A stretch of DNA of 16,229 nucleotides from Micromonospora chokoriensis (GCF_000718555.1 NZ_JOAN01000038.1:1-16229); one strand, 5' to 3'. Shown: positions 6,561 to 14,668, counted from the first letter of the stretch. Notes: generated by a model not told the origin, from the letters alone. Numbers and translations: made by a program.

Positions 6561-8120
6561 TTAGACGGCCGACGGGATCACCGCCTGGATGAGGTGTGGT
6601 CCCGGTTCGGCGATGGCCCGGGAGAACTGCTCGGCGAGTTCCTCGGCGGTCGTGGCACGGCTGGCGGGCATGCCGAAACCCTCCGCCAGCTTCACGTAGT
6701 CGATCGCCGGGTTGGCCAGGTCGAACAGCGGGATGTCGTCGGCCTTGGCCGGGCCCGGGGGGAGAGTGAAGTAACCCCACTCCGCGCGCAGGATCCCGTA
6801 CGCGTGGTTGTTGAGGATCACGTTTGTGATGTTCAGCTTCTCGCGGGCCTGGGTCCAGAGCGCGGTGAGGGTGTACATGGCGCACCCGTCGGCCTCCAGG
6901 GCCACCACCGGCCGGTCGGGGGCGGCGATGGCGGCTCCGACGGCCAGGGGCAGACCGTCGCCCATCGCGCCACCGCACTGCATGAGCACGTCGTGCCGGG
7001 GAGCGCCCTCGGTCGCCGCGGCCAGGGCGGTGCCGGAGCTGACGGTCTCGTCGATGACGATCGCCCGTTCGGGCAGCAGCGCGCCGATGACCTCGGTCCA
7101 GCTCTTGAGGGTGAGCGGCCCGCTCGGCATCGCCGGCCGTTGCGGCTTGGTGACCTCGGGGGCAGTGTCCGGCGCTAGCAGGTCGGCGAGCTGCACGAGC
7201 GCGGCGACGGCATCCTGACCGGCCTCGGCGAGCGCGTGCGACTGGGCACCCTCCGGGACGAGGCAGCTCGGCAGGCCGGGGTAGGCGAAGAACGCGACGG
7301 GCTCCTTGGCGCCGGCGGTGATCACGTGCTTCACCCCGGCCAACTGCTTGACCGTCTGGTCGGGGAAGAAGCTCAGCCGAGGGAAGCTGGGCAGGCCGGC
7401 GCCGTGCTCAAGCCGGTTGGAGTAGAGCTCCTGCAACACCCGTGCGCCGGTGGCGGCACCGATGCGGCTCGCCGCGCAGAGGCCCGCCTCGCGGACCGCC
7501 GGACCGCCGATGACCAGGGCCACCGGTTCACCGCTGCGCAGCACGTCCGCGATTTGCGCGATCACCTCCTTGGTCACCGGCTGCGGCGGCTTGAGGGCGG
7601 CCGGCGTGCCGACCACTCCGCCGTCGTTCCACGAGGCGTCCGCCGGCACGATCACGGTGGCGACCTGCCCGGGTGGTTCCACCGCTGCGGCCAGGGTGGC
7701 GGCGGCGTCGGTCCCGGTGCCCGCGGCGTTCTCGGGGCGGCGGACCGAGCCACGCAGCCAACTGCCGAGCAGGGCGATCTCCGAGGTCAGGGGCGAGTCG
7801 TAGACGTTGTGGTAGGTCGGGTGGTCGCCCACGATGCTGACCACCGGCGAGTTGGCGCGACGGCTGTTGTGCAGGTTCGTCAGCCCGTACGCGAAGCCCG
7901 CTCCCAGGTGCAGCATCGTCGCGGCGGGTTTGCCGGCGATGCGGGCGTAACCGTCGGCCGCGCCGGTGGCCACGCCCTCGAAGAGAGTCAGCACCCCGCG
8001 AAGTTGCGGTAGGCCGTCTATCGCTCCGACCATGTGCATCTCCGTGGTGCCCGCATTGGCGAAGACGACCTCCAAGCCGCCGTCCGCCAGCGTCCGCATG
8101 AGTGCTTCAGCCCCGTTCAT
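6561..8120 (-). CDS. ThDP-dependent enzyme, benzoylformate decarboxylase / acetolactate synthase-like
   Basis: This 519-aa protein has the three-domain layout of the acetolactate synthase large-subunit superfamily: pyrimidine-binding, central and pyrophosphate-binding domains. The cofactor-activating Glu is Glu48 (LFEGVATGAADGYARI). The diphosphate/Mg motif is EADGCAMYTLTALW followed by NVILNNHAYG, so the usual GDG is ADG (Asp411) while the closing NN (437-438) is kept. ALW...NN.xYGxLR and the active-site-like LHLGAG (His71) resemble benzoylformate decarboxylase more than true acetolactate synthase, but the second catalytic His of that enzyme is not evident, and NAGTTE replaces its NPGSNE. 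No ilvN-type regulatory subunit lies nearby, so a 2-oxoacid decarboxylase or carboligase of unknown substrate is the safest call. The ATG at 8120 is preferred over the GTG at 8129 because GAGAGG lies 8 nt before the ATG. Confidence 0.85.
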   Translation of the reverse strand: MNGAEALMRTLADGGLEVVFANAGTTEMHMVGAIDGLPQLRGVLTLFEGVATGAADGYARIAGKPAATMLHLGAGFAYGLTNLHNSRRANSPVVSIVGDHPTYHNVYDSPLTSEIALLGSWLRGSVRRPENAAGTGTDAAATLAAAVEPPGQVATVIVPADASWNDGGVVGTPAALKPPQPVTKEVIAQIADVLRSGEPVALVIGGPAVREAGLCAASRIGAATGARVLQELYSNRLEHGAGLPSFPRLSFFPDQTVKQLAGVKHVITAGAKEPVAFFAYPGLPSCLVPEGAQSHALAEAGQDAVAALVQLADLLAPDTAPEVTKPQRPAMPSGPLTLKSWTEVIGALLPERAIVIDETVSSGTALAAATEGAPRHDVLMQCGGAMGDGLPLAVGAAIAAPDRPVVALEADGCAMYTLTALWTQAREKLNITNVILNNHAYGILRAEWGYFTLPPGPAKADDIPLFDLANPAIDYVKLAEGFGMPASRATTAEELAEQFSRAIAEPGPHLIQAVIPSAV

Positions 8121-8176
8121 CCGAGCCACCTCTCGTCAGATCGATGCCGCCAGCGTAGGTGTTAAAAGACCACCTA

Positions 8177-8197
8177 ATGCCGCATATAGTGCGCTAT
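8177..8197. promoter_or_regulatory. Two adjacent short palindromes, possible operator upstream of the ThDP-enzyme gene
   Basis: ATGC-C-GCAT (8177-8185) is followed directly by ATAG-TGCG-CTAT (8186-8197). The pair lies in an AT-richer stretch 57-77 nt upstream of the ThDP-enzyme start and touches the end of the DUF1275 gene. Two abutting palindromes in a promoter region could bind a repressor, but the arms are only 4 bp, so chance is a real possibility. Confidence 0.25.
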
Positions 8198-8889
8198 CAC
8201 CCCCCGCTGGACGCTTGGTCGGCTGTCGCGCGGTGACTCAGCTCGACCGCGAAAACGATCACGGCGATCACCAGCACCACCGCCGGCACGGATGCCCAGA
8301 TCGGGGCCGCGCGCAGCACCACCGTGCCCAGTACGGCGCCGAGCACCAGCCCCGCCAGCCGGCCCACGCCACCCAGGTCGGCGAACCGGTGCGGGTCGAC
8401 GACGCGACGCCGAACCAGCTCGGTCAGCGAGCCGGTCAGGTAGGTGGTGGACGCGCCTCGTACGCCGGCACCGACGGTGATCACGCTCTGGATGCCACTC
8501 GACACGGCGGCCATCGCCAGCAGCACGAGCCCGAAGCCATACCCGGGACGTGCCGAACAGGCCAGCCAGCCCACCGTGAACCCGAGCAGCAGCACCGCCT
8601 CGGCCGACGTCACCACCGCGGTACGGCGGTTCCAGCCCGGTGGGGCGTGGCGCAACGGCACCGTGGCAGCGGCCACCCCCACCGCGTAACCACCAACCGC
8701 CACCACCGCCCCCGCGAGCGAGCGGGTGTCCGCCGTGGCGAGCGCGTGGCCGAAGTGCACCAGGTTGCCGGTGACCACGCTGGCGAAGTAGCCGTTGAGC
8801 CTGGTCAGACAGATCACGTCGACGCAGCCGGAGGCCGCGGCCAGTGCCACCAGGAGCCAGGCCGTGGCCCGTGTCGACGGAGCGTGCAC
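8197..8889 (-). CDS. DUF1275 (YoaK-like) integral membrane protein
   Basis: This 230-aa protein is mostly hydrophobic, with about six predicted membrane helices. Its N-terminal block, ASGCVDVICLTRLNGYF followed by ASVVTGNLVHFG, is the signature of the DUF1275/YoaK family, and the later SGIQSVITVGAGVRGASTTYLTG block is also typical. Family members are inner-membrane proteins of unknown function, often called putative transporters. The GTG at 8889 is chosen because GGGAAGGGA lies just upstream. The ThDP-enzyme gene follows 76 nt downstream on the same strand. The intergenic space to the divergent MDR gene is 180 bp and should hold promoters for both. Confidence 0.85.
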   Translation of the reverse strand: MHAPSTRATAWLLVALAAASGCVDVICLTRLNGYFASVVTGNLVHFGHALATADTRSLAGAVVAVGGYAVGVAAATVPLRHAPPGWNRRTAVVTSAEAVLLLGFTVGWLACSARPGYGFGLVLLAMAAVSSGIQSVITVGAGVRGASTTYLTGSLTELVRRRVVDPHRFADLGGVGRLAGLVLGAVLGTVVLRAAPIWASVPAVVLVIAVIVFAVELSHRATADQASSGG

Positions 8890-8987
8890 GATGTCCCTTC
8901 CCGTTGCCTGGAGTGCGTGGACATTCCCGTGCCCGCCCCGGCTACGCCCGGTGAGGCACGCCGCGCGGGGGCGTTCGTCCTTGTGGG

Positions 8988-9000
8988 TGAACGAGGTTCA
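8988..9000. promoter_or_regulatory. Short perfect palindrome in a divergent promoter region
   Basis: TGAAC-GAG-GTTCA is a perfect 5-bp inverted repeat with a 3-nt centre, midway between the divergent DUF1275 and MDR genes. It could be an operator; the short arms make this weak. Confidence 0.25.
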
Positions 9001-9069
9001 GCCCTGCGCCACGCCCGTTCCCGAGGCGGCATGCTGCGACGGTGACGCCGGCACGGAGAGGGAATCCAC

Positions 9070-10041
9070 ATGGTTGACGGGGACGTGCCGGAGCGGATGC
9101 AGGCTGCGGCCTTCGACGAGTTCGGCGGGCCGGAGGTGATCACCCTGCGGAAGCTGCCGGTCCCGGAGGTCGCCGACAACGAGGTGCTGATCAAGGTCTT
9201 GAGCGCCGGCGTCGGGGTGTGGGACGCGTACGAGCGGCAGGGTGTGCTGGTGCCGGAGGGCTCGACCTTCCCGATCGTGCCCGGCTCCGACGGTGCCGGC
9301 ACCGTCATCGCGGCCGGCAGCAAGGTGACCAACCTCGCCGTGGGCGACCTGGTCTACGTCTCCGCCGCCACCCGGCCAAAGGGCGGTTTCTACGCCGAGT
9401 ACGCGGTGGTCGACGCGAAGTACGCGGCGAAGGTCCCCGACGGTGTGCCCGCCGAGCACGCCGGTGCCATGCCCACCGACGCGCTGACCGCGCTGGCCGG
9501 GCTCGACACCCTCGGCCTGTCGACCGGCGCCTGGCTGCTGATCTTCGGTGCGAGCGGCGGTCAGGGCCACCTGGCCGTGCAGCTGGCCAAGCGGCAGGGG
9601 CTGAATGTGATCGCCGTGGCCTCCGGGGCGGACGGCGTCGCGCTGGTTACCCGGCTCGGCGCCGACGTGTCCCTCGACGGCCACGGCGACATCACCGATG
9701 TGCTCGCCCAGGTCCGGGAGGCGGCACCGGCCGGGGTGGACGCCATCCTGGCGATGGCCGCTGGCGAGACCCTGGACCGGCTCACCGAGGCGCTCGTCGA
9801 CGGCGGGGTGGTCGCGTTCGCCCACGGGGTGCAGCCAGAACCGCAGGAGCGGCCCGGCGTCGTGGTCCGCGCGTACGACGGCGAATCGAACCCTCGACAG
9901 TTGCAGCGCCTCAACGAACTCATCGAGGCGGGGCCGTTCGTGGTGCATGTCGCCGAGACGTTCCCGCTGGGCAAGGTGCGGGAGGCGCACAAGCGCCTAC
10001 AGACGTCCTACGCCGGCAAGCTGCTGCTGACGGTGGCCTGA
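9070..10041 (+). CDS. Zinc-independent MDR oxidoreductase (NADPH:quinone reductase-like)
   Basis: This 323-aa protein has the medium-chain dehydrogenase/reductase layout: a GroES-like N-terminal domain (MQAAAFDEFGGPEVI, GSDGAGTV, VGDLVYV) and a Rossmann domain with GASGGQGHLAVQLAK around residue 160 that binds NAD(P)H. The structural-zinc Cys cluster of classical alcohol dehydrogenases is absent, which points to the quinone oxidoreductase/enoyl reductase branch. The C-terminal AHKRLQTSYAGKLLLTV is also typical of that branch. The substrate is unknown; such enzymes reduce quinones or activated alkenes. GGAGAGGGA ends 6 nt before the ATG; an ATG at 9097 would begin closer to the family's usual N-terminus but has no such site. 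The stop is 4 nt from the convergent HAD gene's stop, leaving no room for a separate terminator. Confidence 0.87.
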   Translation: MVDGDVPERMQAAAFDEFGGPEVITLRKLPVPEVADNEVLIKVLSAGVGVWDAYERQGVLVPEGSTFPIVPGSDGAGTVIAAGSKVTNLAVGDLVYVSAATRPKGGFYAEYAVVDAKYAAKVPDGVPAEHAGAMPTDALTALAGLDTLGLSTGAWLLIFGASGGQGHLAVQLAKRQGLNVIAVASGADGVALVTRLGADVSLDGHGDITDVLAQVREAAPAGVDAILAMAAGETLDRLTEALVDGGVVAFAHGVQPEPQERPGVVVRAYDGESNPRQLQRLNELIEAGPFVVHVAETFPLGKVREAHKRLQTSYAGKLLLTVA

Positions 10042-10045
10042 GGCC

Positions 10046-10636
10046 TCAGGCCGTGCGCTGCTGCGGCACGCGTACCGATGCCATGCCGGCCGCCGTCGCG
10101 GCCTGGATGCCCAGGTCGGTGTCCTCGAAGACCAGGCAGGACTCCGGTGCTACGCCGAGGTGCTGCGCCGCGAGCAGGAACGCCTCCGGGTCGGGCTTGG
10201 CCCGGGTGTAGTCGTCGGCGCAGACCAGCACGTCGAACCGGTCCAGTAGGCCGAGCGCGTCCAGGGAGGCGGTGACCGACGCGCGGGTGCTGCCGGAGAC
10301 CACGGCGAACGGAACCCGCCGGTGCGCGTCGTGGATGTGCGCCAGCACCTCGGGCACGGCGGCGAGCTGCGGCAGCAACTCCTGGTAGTAGCTCTCCCGG
10401 CGCTCGACTACAGCCGCGACCGGCATGGCCAGACCCTGCTGCTCGTTCAGGGCGACGATGATGTCGGCGGTCGGCCGCCCACCCCAGGCGTAGAAGAGGT
10501 CCTCCGGGAACTCGCAGCCCCACTCCTGAAGGGCTCGCTGCCAGGCCAGGTAGTGCAGCGGCATCGAGTCGACGATGGTGCCGTCGCAGTCGAACAGGTA
10601 CGCGGCGAACTGGCCGGGAGGCAGAGGCAGACTCAC
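10046..10636 (-). CDS. HAD-superfamily hydrolase, beta-phosphoglucomutase-like subfamily
   Basis: This 196-aa protein has the four HAD motifs in order: FDCDGT (nucleophile Asp16, Asp18), VVSGST (Ser114), AKPDPE (Lys147) and VFEDTDLGIQAA (Glu171, Asp172). The helical cap inserted after motif I (DSMPLHYLAWQRAL) places it with the beta-phosphoglucomutase / YqaB fructose-1-phosphatase type. It probably dephosphorylates or isomerises a small sugar phosphate in the cytoplasm. The GTG at 10636 is chosen because it begins 15 residues before motif I and 16 nt after the ECF42 stop; longer frames would run into the sigma gene. No good ribosome site is visible, so translation may be coupled. It is probably the last gene of the DGPF-ECF42 transcript. 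Confidence 0.85.
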   Translation of the reverse strand: MSLPLPPGQFAAYLFDCDGTIVDSMPLHYLAWQRALQEWGCEFPEDLFYAWGGRPTADIIVALNEQQGLAMPVAAVVERRESYYQELLPQLAAVPEVLAHIHDAHRRVPFAVVSGSTRASVTASLDALGLLDRFDVLVCADDYTRAKPDPEAFLLAAQHLGVAPESCLVFEDTDLGIQAATAAGMASVRVPQQRTA

Positions 10637-10652
10637 CCGGGAAGGGTACAGC

Positions 10653-11909
10653 TCACTCGGTCGAAACGGATTGCAACTGTCTGAGCAGGTACGCGCGCTC
10701 CGGTTCGGTGCCGACAAGCGTCAACGCGGTGCGGTACGCCGCCGCGGCCTCGTCGTGCCGGCCGAGCCGGCGCAGCAGGTCGGCCCGGGTCGCCGGATAG
10801 GGGTGGTGGCCGCGCAGGAGGGGCTCATCGGCCAACCCGTCGAGCAGGGCGAGCCCCGCCTCCGGCCCGTCCCGCATGGCCACTGCGGCGGCCCGGTTGA
10901 GCGCGACGATCGGTGAGGGCACCAGGCCGAGCAGCACGTCGTAGAGCGCCACCACCTGCGGCCAGTCGGTGCTGGCCACATCGGCGGCCTCGTCGTGCAG
11001 CGCGGCGATGGCGGCCTGCACGCCGTACGGCCCGGGCGCTCGGCCGGTCAGCGCGACCACCACCAGGCCGCACCCCTCCTCGATCATGGGGCGGTCCCAG
11101 CGTCCCCGATCCTGGTCGTCGAGAAGGATCATGGTGCCGTCCGGTCCGGTACGCGCGGCGCGTCGGGCGTGGACGAGCAGCATCAGGCCGAGCAACCCGG
11201 CGACCTCCCGCTCGGCCGGCAGCAGCCGGCGCAGGATCCGGCCCAGCCGGATGGCCTCCTCGGCCAGGTCGATCCGTTGGAGATCCGGGCCGGTGCTGGC
11301 GGCGTAGCCCTCGGTGAAGACCGAGTAGACGGCCTGGAGCACCGTGGGCAGGCGATCAGGCAACTCGTCGACGCCCGGCACCCGGAACGGAATCCGGGCG
11401 TCGCGGATCTTCCGTTTGGCCCGGACGAGCCGCTGGGCCATGGTGGCGGGCGGCACCAGGAAGGCCCGCGCGACCTCGGTGGTGGTGAGCCCGGCCAGGA
11501 ACCGCAGGGTGAGCGCACCGCGATCCTGCGCGGCCAGGGCCGGGTGCGCGCAGGTGAAGAAGAGCGCGAGCCGGTCGTCGGGTAGGTCGCGGTCCGCGTC
11601 GGCGGGTGGGGCCGGGTCGGCCCGCTCGGCCTCCGCCTGAAGTACGGCGAGCCGGGTCGCCAGCACCCGGTCGCGGCGCAACCGGTCCACGGCTCGACGC
11701 CGAGCCGTGGTGAGCAGCCAGGCGCCCGGTCGGCTCGGGACGCCGTCGGTCGGCCAATGCGTCAGCGCCGCCTCGATGGCCTCGGAGGCGACCTCCTCGG
11801 CCAGGTCGAGATCGCCGAAGCGATGCACGAGCGCGGCGAGCAATCGGCCGCGTTCCTCCCGGAACACCGCCTCCACCGACGCCCCGACGGCTGCCCCCGC
11901 ACCTGACAC
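10653..11909 (-). CDS. ECF42-group RNA polymerase sigma factor with C-terminal extension
   Basis: This 418-aa protein is far longer than a normal ECF sigma factor. Region 2 (about residues 12-80: VEAVFREERGRLLAALVHRF, DLAEEVASEA, PGAWLLTTARRRAVDRLRR) and region 4 (about 113-172: LFFTCAHPAL, LTTTEVARAFLVPPATMAQRLVRAKRKIRDA) direct RNA polymerase to promoters. The remaining 240 residues (LPTVLQAVYSVFTEGYAAS, DWPQVVALYDVLLG, PIVALNRAAAVAM) form the conserved helical extension that defines group ECF42. Members have no anti-sigma gene and are paired with DGPF/YCII proteins, as here. The GTG at 11909 lies 2 nt after the DGPF stop, so translation is probably coupled. The extension is reported to be needed for activity. 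Confidence 0.92.
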   Translation of the reverse strand: MSGAGAAVGASVEAVFREERGRLLAALVHRFGDLDLAEEVASEAIEAALTHWPTDGVPSRPGAWLLTTARRRAVDRLRRDRVLATRLAVLQAEAERADPAPPADADRDLPDDRLALFFTCAHPALAAQDRGALTLRFLAGLTTTEVARAFLVPPATMAQRLVRAKRKIRDARIPFRVPGVDELPDRLPTVLQAVYSVFTEGYAASTGPDLQRIDLAEEAIRLGRILRRLLPAEREVAGLLGLMLLVHARRAARTGPDGTMILLDDQDRGRWDRPMIEEGCGLVVVALTGRAPGPYGVQAAIAALHDEAADVASTDWPQVVALYDVLLGLVPSPIVALNRAAAVAMRDGPEAGLALLDGLADEPLLRGHHPYPATRADLLRRLGRHDEAAAAYRTALTLVGTEPERAYLLRQLQSVSTE

Positions 11910-11911
11910 GA

Positions 11912-12268
11912 TCAGACCGGCGCCTCGATCTCGGCGATCGGGCGGACCTGGACCGACCCGCCGCCGGTGGCGCCGGGACTGCGGGCCGCCCACTCCAGCG
12001 CGGCGTCGAGGTCCGGCACGTCGATGATGTCGTACCCGCCGAGCAGTTCACGGGTCTCGGCGAACGGCCCGTCGGTGATCGTGCGCTCGCCGCTGGGGCC
12101 CACCTGCACGGTCGTACAGGTGGTCAGGTCCTGTAGCGGATGCCCCGAGACCCAGATGCCCGCGTCCTTCATCTCCCGGTCGTAGCGGATCCAGTCCTCG
12201 AAGGTGCACCCGTTGTCGAAGGCTTCCCCGTCGGTCGTGGGGCTCATGAACAGCAGCATGTACTTCAC
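11912..12268 (-). CDS. DGPF/YCII-domain protein paired with ECF42
   Basis: This 118-aa protein has the YCII-related ferredoxin-like fold. It opens with KYMLLFMS and contains the namesake DGPF at residues 66-69 (ITDGPFAETRELLGGYDIIDV), followed by DLDAALEWAARSPG. DGPF proteins are the usual partners of ECF42 sigma factors; their biochemical role is not established, though some YCII members are small enzymes. GAGAGGAG lies 7 nt before the GTG at 12268, which fixes the start; the frame upstream has no better site. The gene overlaps nothing and is followed after 2 nt by the sigma-factor GTG, so the two form one operon. A candidate ECF42 promoter lies about 65 nt upstream. Confidence 0.9.
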   Translation of the reverse strand: MKYMLLFMSPTTDGEAFDNGCTFEDWIRYDREMKDAGIWVSGHPLQDLTTCTTVQVGPSGERTITDGPFAETRELLGGYDIIDVPDLDAALEWAARSPGATGGGSVQVRPIAEIEAPV

Positions 12269-12312
12269 GTTTCGGCTCCTCTCGGTGCGGCGTGGTCGCC
12301 GTACAGCATGAC

Positions 12313-12339
12313 GACGAACGAGGCCTGCGGATATCGACA
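12313..12339 (-). promoter_or_regulatory. Candidate ECF42-dependent promoter of the DGPF-ECF42 operon
   Basis: Read on the minus strand, TGTCGA (12339-12334) is followed after 17 nt by CGTC (12316-12313), with the DGPF start codon 44 nt further on. As I remember it, the ECF42 motif reported in Streptomyces venezuelae is TGTCGA at -35 and CGA/TC at -10. The position and spacing fit an autoregulated promoter. Confidence 0.6.
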
Positions 12340-12347
12340 CGGCGGCG

Positions 12348-13598
12348 TCAGGTCTTTCCGGCTCGATAGCCGGGCCGGGGCTGGGTGGGATCGGGAGGTT
12401 CGATCCGTCGCTCGAACCAGGTCACCGCGACCAAGAAGACGGTCAGCAGGGTGAGCGCCGCCAACGGGGGCAGCGACCGGCCGATCGGCAGCAGGGCCAG
12501 CGGCAGCAGCGCGGCGACTACCTGCGCCGGGCACACCACGCGGACGGTCAGTCGGCGGAAGACCAACCTGCTGAGCAGGTAGAGGGCCGTCCCGCCGTAG
12601 AGCGCGGTCGCGGCCTCCCAGCCCAGCCGGTCGGGGTGCGCCGACTCCTCGGTGAGCCGGGCGATCACCTCCTCGATGCCGAGCGCGACGTAGATGGCCC
12701 CGATGATCAGCGGGGAGTGCCCGATGCCGTACGCGTCGCCGGCCACACTCGCCCGTCGCTCATCCGGCACGTTACTGACGGCCTCCCGCGCGGCGGGGGC
12801 GAGCCGGTCGAAGTAGAGCCACCACAGGCAGACCGTAGTGGTGAGGCCGAGCAGCGCGGCCAGAACGGCCGCACCGACCGGTGCCATCGTCCGCGGTCCC
12901 GCGCCGGCGGAGATCAGCGACTCACCCAGCGCGATGATGAGCACCAGGCCGAAGCGCTCGGTGAAGTGGTCCAGGCTGCGCACCTGCCACGGCCGGAAGG
13001 CGGACGCGATCCGCGCGCCGCCGATATCCACCAGCAGCGCGACCGTCCAGAGCACCGTCTGGGCCGCGCCGCCGAGCAGCGCGCCGCCGATCAGCGGGAG
13101 CCACGCCAGGATCACCGGCACGCGGAAGAACCGCAGCGTCGAGCGCAGCGGTGGGTTCGTCGCGCTCACCCAGAACAGGATCACGAGCTGCACGGCCCGG
13201 CCGACCACGTACGCCAGGGCGAGGGTGAGCGGCGCGTCGAACAGCTCCGGGCTCTGTTTCCACGCGTCCGGCAGGACCAGCGCGGCCACGAAGATCGCCG
13301 CCATCGCGACCAGGGTGGCCGCGCGGACCAGGCCGACATCCGGGCGGACCAGGTTTCCCACCCAGGTGTACGGGCCCCAGGAGTAGAGCAGCAGCAGGAG
13401 GAGGAGCAACCCCTGGGCCAGGGTGAGCGCCGTCGGCGATCCCGCCATGAACGTGATGACGCGGGTGAGTGCGAAGACGAAGACCAGGTCGAAGAAGATC
13501 TCGAACATCGTGGTCCGGTGCGTCACTCCCACCGGCACCGGACGAATGTCAGATACCCTCCTCACCCTCGCATTCTGCGCCATGTCGGTCGGCGGCAC
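12348..13598 (-). CDS. LtrA-family (low temperature requirement protein A) membrane protein
   Basis: This protein of about 416 aa is rich in membrane helices (roughly ten to twelve). The LtrA signature is clear: FEIFFDLVFVFALT after about 30 residues, and HFTERFGLVLIIALGES in the middle, with GHSPLIIGAIYVALGIEEV later. The family is named for a Listeria gene linked to growth in the cold; the molecular function is unknown. The start is uncertain: the GTG at 13598 lies 11 nt after the trpS stop and suits translational coupling, while an ATG at 13583 is equally possible, and neither has a clear ribosome site. It is probably cotranscribed with trpS; no terminator-like repeat was seen between them. 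Confidence 0.87.
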   Translation of the reverse strand: MPPTDMAQNARVRRVSDIRPVPVGVTHRTTMFEIFFDLVFVFALTRVITFMAGSPTALTLAQGLLLLLLLLYSWGPYTWVGNLVRPDVGLVRAATLVAMAAIFVAALVLPDAWKQSPELFDAPLTLALAYVVGRAVQLVILFWVSATNPPLRSTLRFFRVPVILAWLPLIGGALLGGAAQTVLWTVALLVDIGGARIASAFRPWQVRSLDHFTERFGLVLIIALGESLISAGAGPRTMAPVGAAVLAALLGLTTTVCLWWLYFDRLAPAAREAVSNVPDERRASVAGDAYGIGHSPLIIGAIYVALGIEEVIARLTEESAHPDRLGWEAATALYGGTALYLLSRLVFRRLTVRVVCPAQVVAALLPLALLPIGRSLPPLAALTLLTVFLVAVTWFERRIEPPDPTQPRPGYRAGKT

Positions 13599-13609
13599 CC
13601 GCTCGGCGC

Positions 13610-14668
13610 TCAGGTCGAGGCGTCCGTCCGGCGTCGACTCCGCTCAGCCCGCCGCCGCACCTGCTGGTACGCCCCGGTCAGCCCCATCGCCCGGCGTACC
13701 TCGACCAAGGTCTGGCGTACCTCCTGGCGGGTCCGTTCCGTGCCCTCGACGATCAGTCGGTCGACCAGACCCCGGTCGGCTTCGATCTCGGCCCGGCGTT
13801 GCCGGATCGGCGCCAGGAACCCCTCCAGCGCGACGACCAGCCGTTCCTTGACCTCCACGTCGCCCACCCGCCCGGCCCGGTAGCGCTGGGCCAGGTCGGC
13901 CACCTCGTCACGGTCGGGATTGAAAACCTCGTGGTACGCGAAGACCGGGTTGCCCTCCACCGTGCCCGGCACGTCGGCCCGCACCCGGTTCGGGTCGGTG
14001 TACATGCCGAGCACCTTGCGACGCACCGTCGCCGCGTCGTCGGAGAGAGCGATCGTGTTGCCCCGGCTCTTGCTCATCTTGGCGGCGCCGTCGGTGCCCA
14101 CCAGGCTCGGCGTGTCCGCCGGGATCAGCTCGGGCACCGGGAAGACGGGGCCGTACAGGTGATTGAACCGTCGGGCGATCTCCCTGGTCACCTCGACGTG
14201 TGCGGCGTTGTCCCGGCCGACCGGGACCACCTCTCCCTTGACGCAGAGGATGTCCGCGGCCTGCAGCACCGGGTAACCCAACAGCCCGTACGGCATCTCC
14301 TCCTTGCCGGCGTCGCGGGCCATGTCCTTGAGCGAGGGCACCCGTTCCAGCCGGGGGACAGTCACCAGGTTCTGTAGGAGGGTGTTGAGGTCGCCGACCT
14401 CCGGGATGGCCGACTGGAGGTAGAAAGTGGCCCCGTCCGGCTCGACCCCGGCGGCGAGGATGTCGGTCACCATCTCGCGGGCGTTGCCGGAGACCTGGTC
14501 GATGTCCTCCCGCCGGTTGCGAGTGGTGAGCATGTGCAGGTCGGCGATGATGAAGAAGCTCTCGTAGCGCCGGTGCAGCCGTACCCGGTTGACGATGCTG
14601 CCGACGTAGTGGCCGAGGTGCAGGCGGCCGGTGGGCCGGTCGCCGGTGAGCATTCGTGCGACGGACAT
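13610..14668 (-). CDS. trpS: Tryptophanyl-tRNA synthetase, auxiliary (TrpRS II-like) type
   Basis: This 352-aa class I synthetase charges tRNA-Trp. The two signature motifs are present: HLGH at residues 17-20 (GDRPTGRLHLGHYVGS) and KMSKS at 197-201 (GAAKMSKSRGN). Details such as TGDRPTGxLHLGH, GMYTDP, VEGNPVFAYHEVFNPD, APIRQRRAE and EGTERTRQEVRQTL follow the Deinococcus TrpRS II / Streptomyces TrpRS1 type rather than the common form. In Streptomyces coelicolor such an auxiliary enzyme gives indolmycin resistance, and its gene is controlled by attenuation; whether this one does the same is not known. GAGAGG lies 7 nt before the ATG. A 12-bp hairpin sits 45 nt upstream. The LtrA-like gene follows after 11 nt. 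Confidence 0.92.
   Translation of the reverse strand: MSVARMLTGDRPTGRLHLGHYVGSIVNRVRLHRRYESFFIIADLHMLTTRNRREDIDQVSGNAREMVTDILAAGVEPDGATFYLQSAIPEVGDLNTLLQNLVTVPRLERVPSLKDMARDAGKEEMPYGLLGYPVLQAADILCVKGEVVPVGRDNAAHVEVTREIARRFNHLYGPVFPVPELIPADTPSLVGTDGAAKMSKSRGNTIALSDDAATVRRKVLGMYTDPNRVRADVPGTVEGNPVFAYHEVFNPDRDEVADLAQRYRAGRVGDVEVKERLVVALEGFLAPIRQRRAEIEADRGLVDRLIVEGTERTRQEVRQTLVEVRRAMGLTGAYQQVRRRAERSRRRTDAST

Noticed and set aside
12636..13883. Long plus-strand open frame (415 codons) opposite the LtrA-like gene
   Set aside because: Arg/Gln/Asp-rich low-complexity translation running across two real genes on the other strand.
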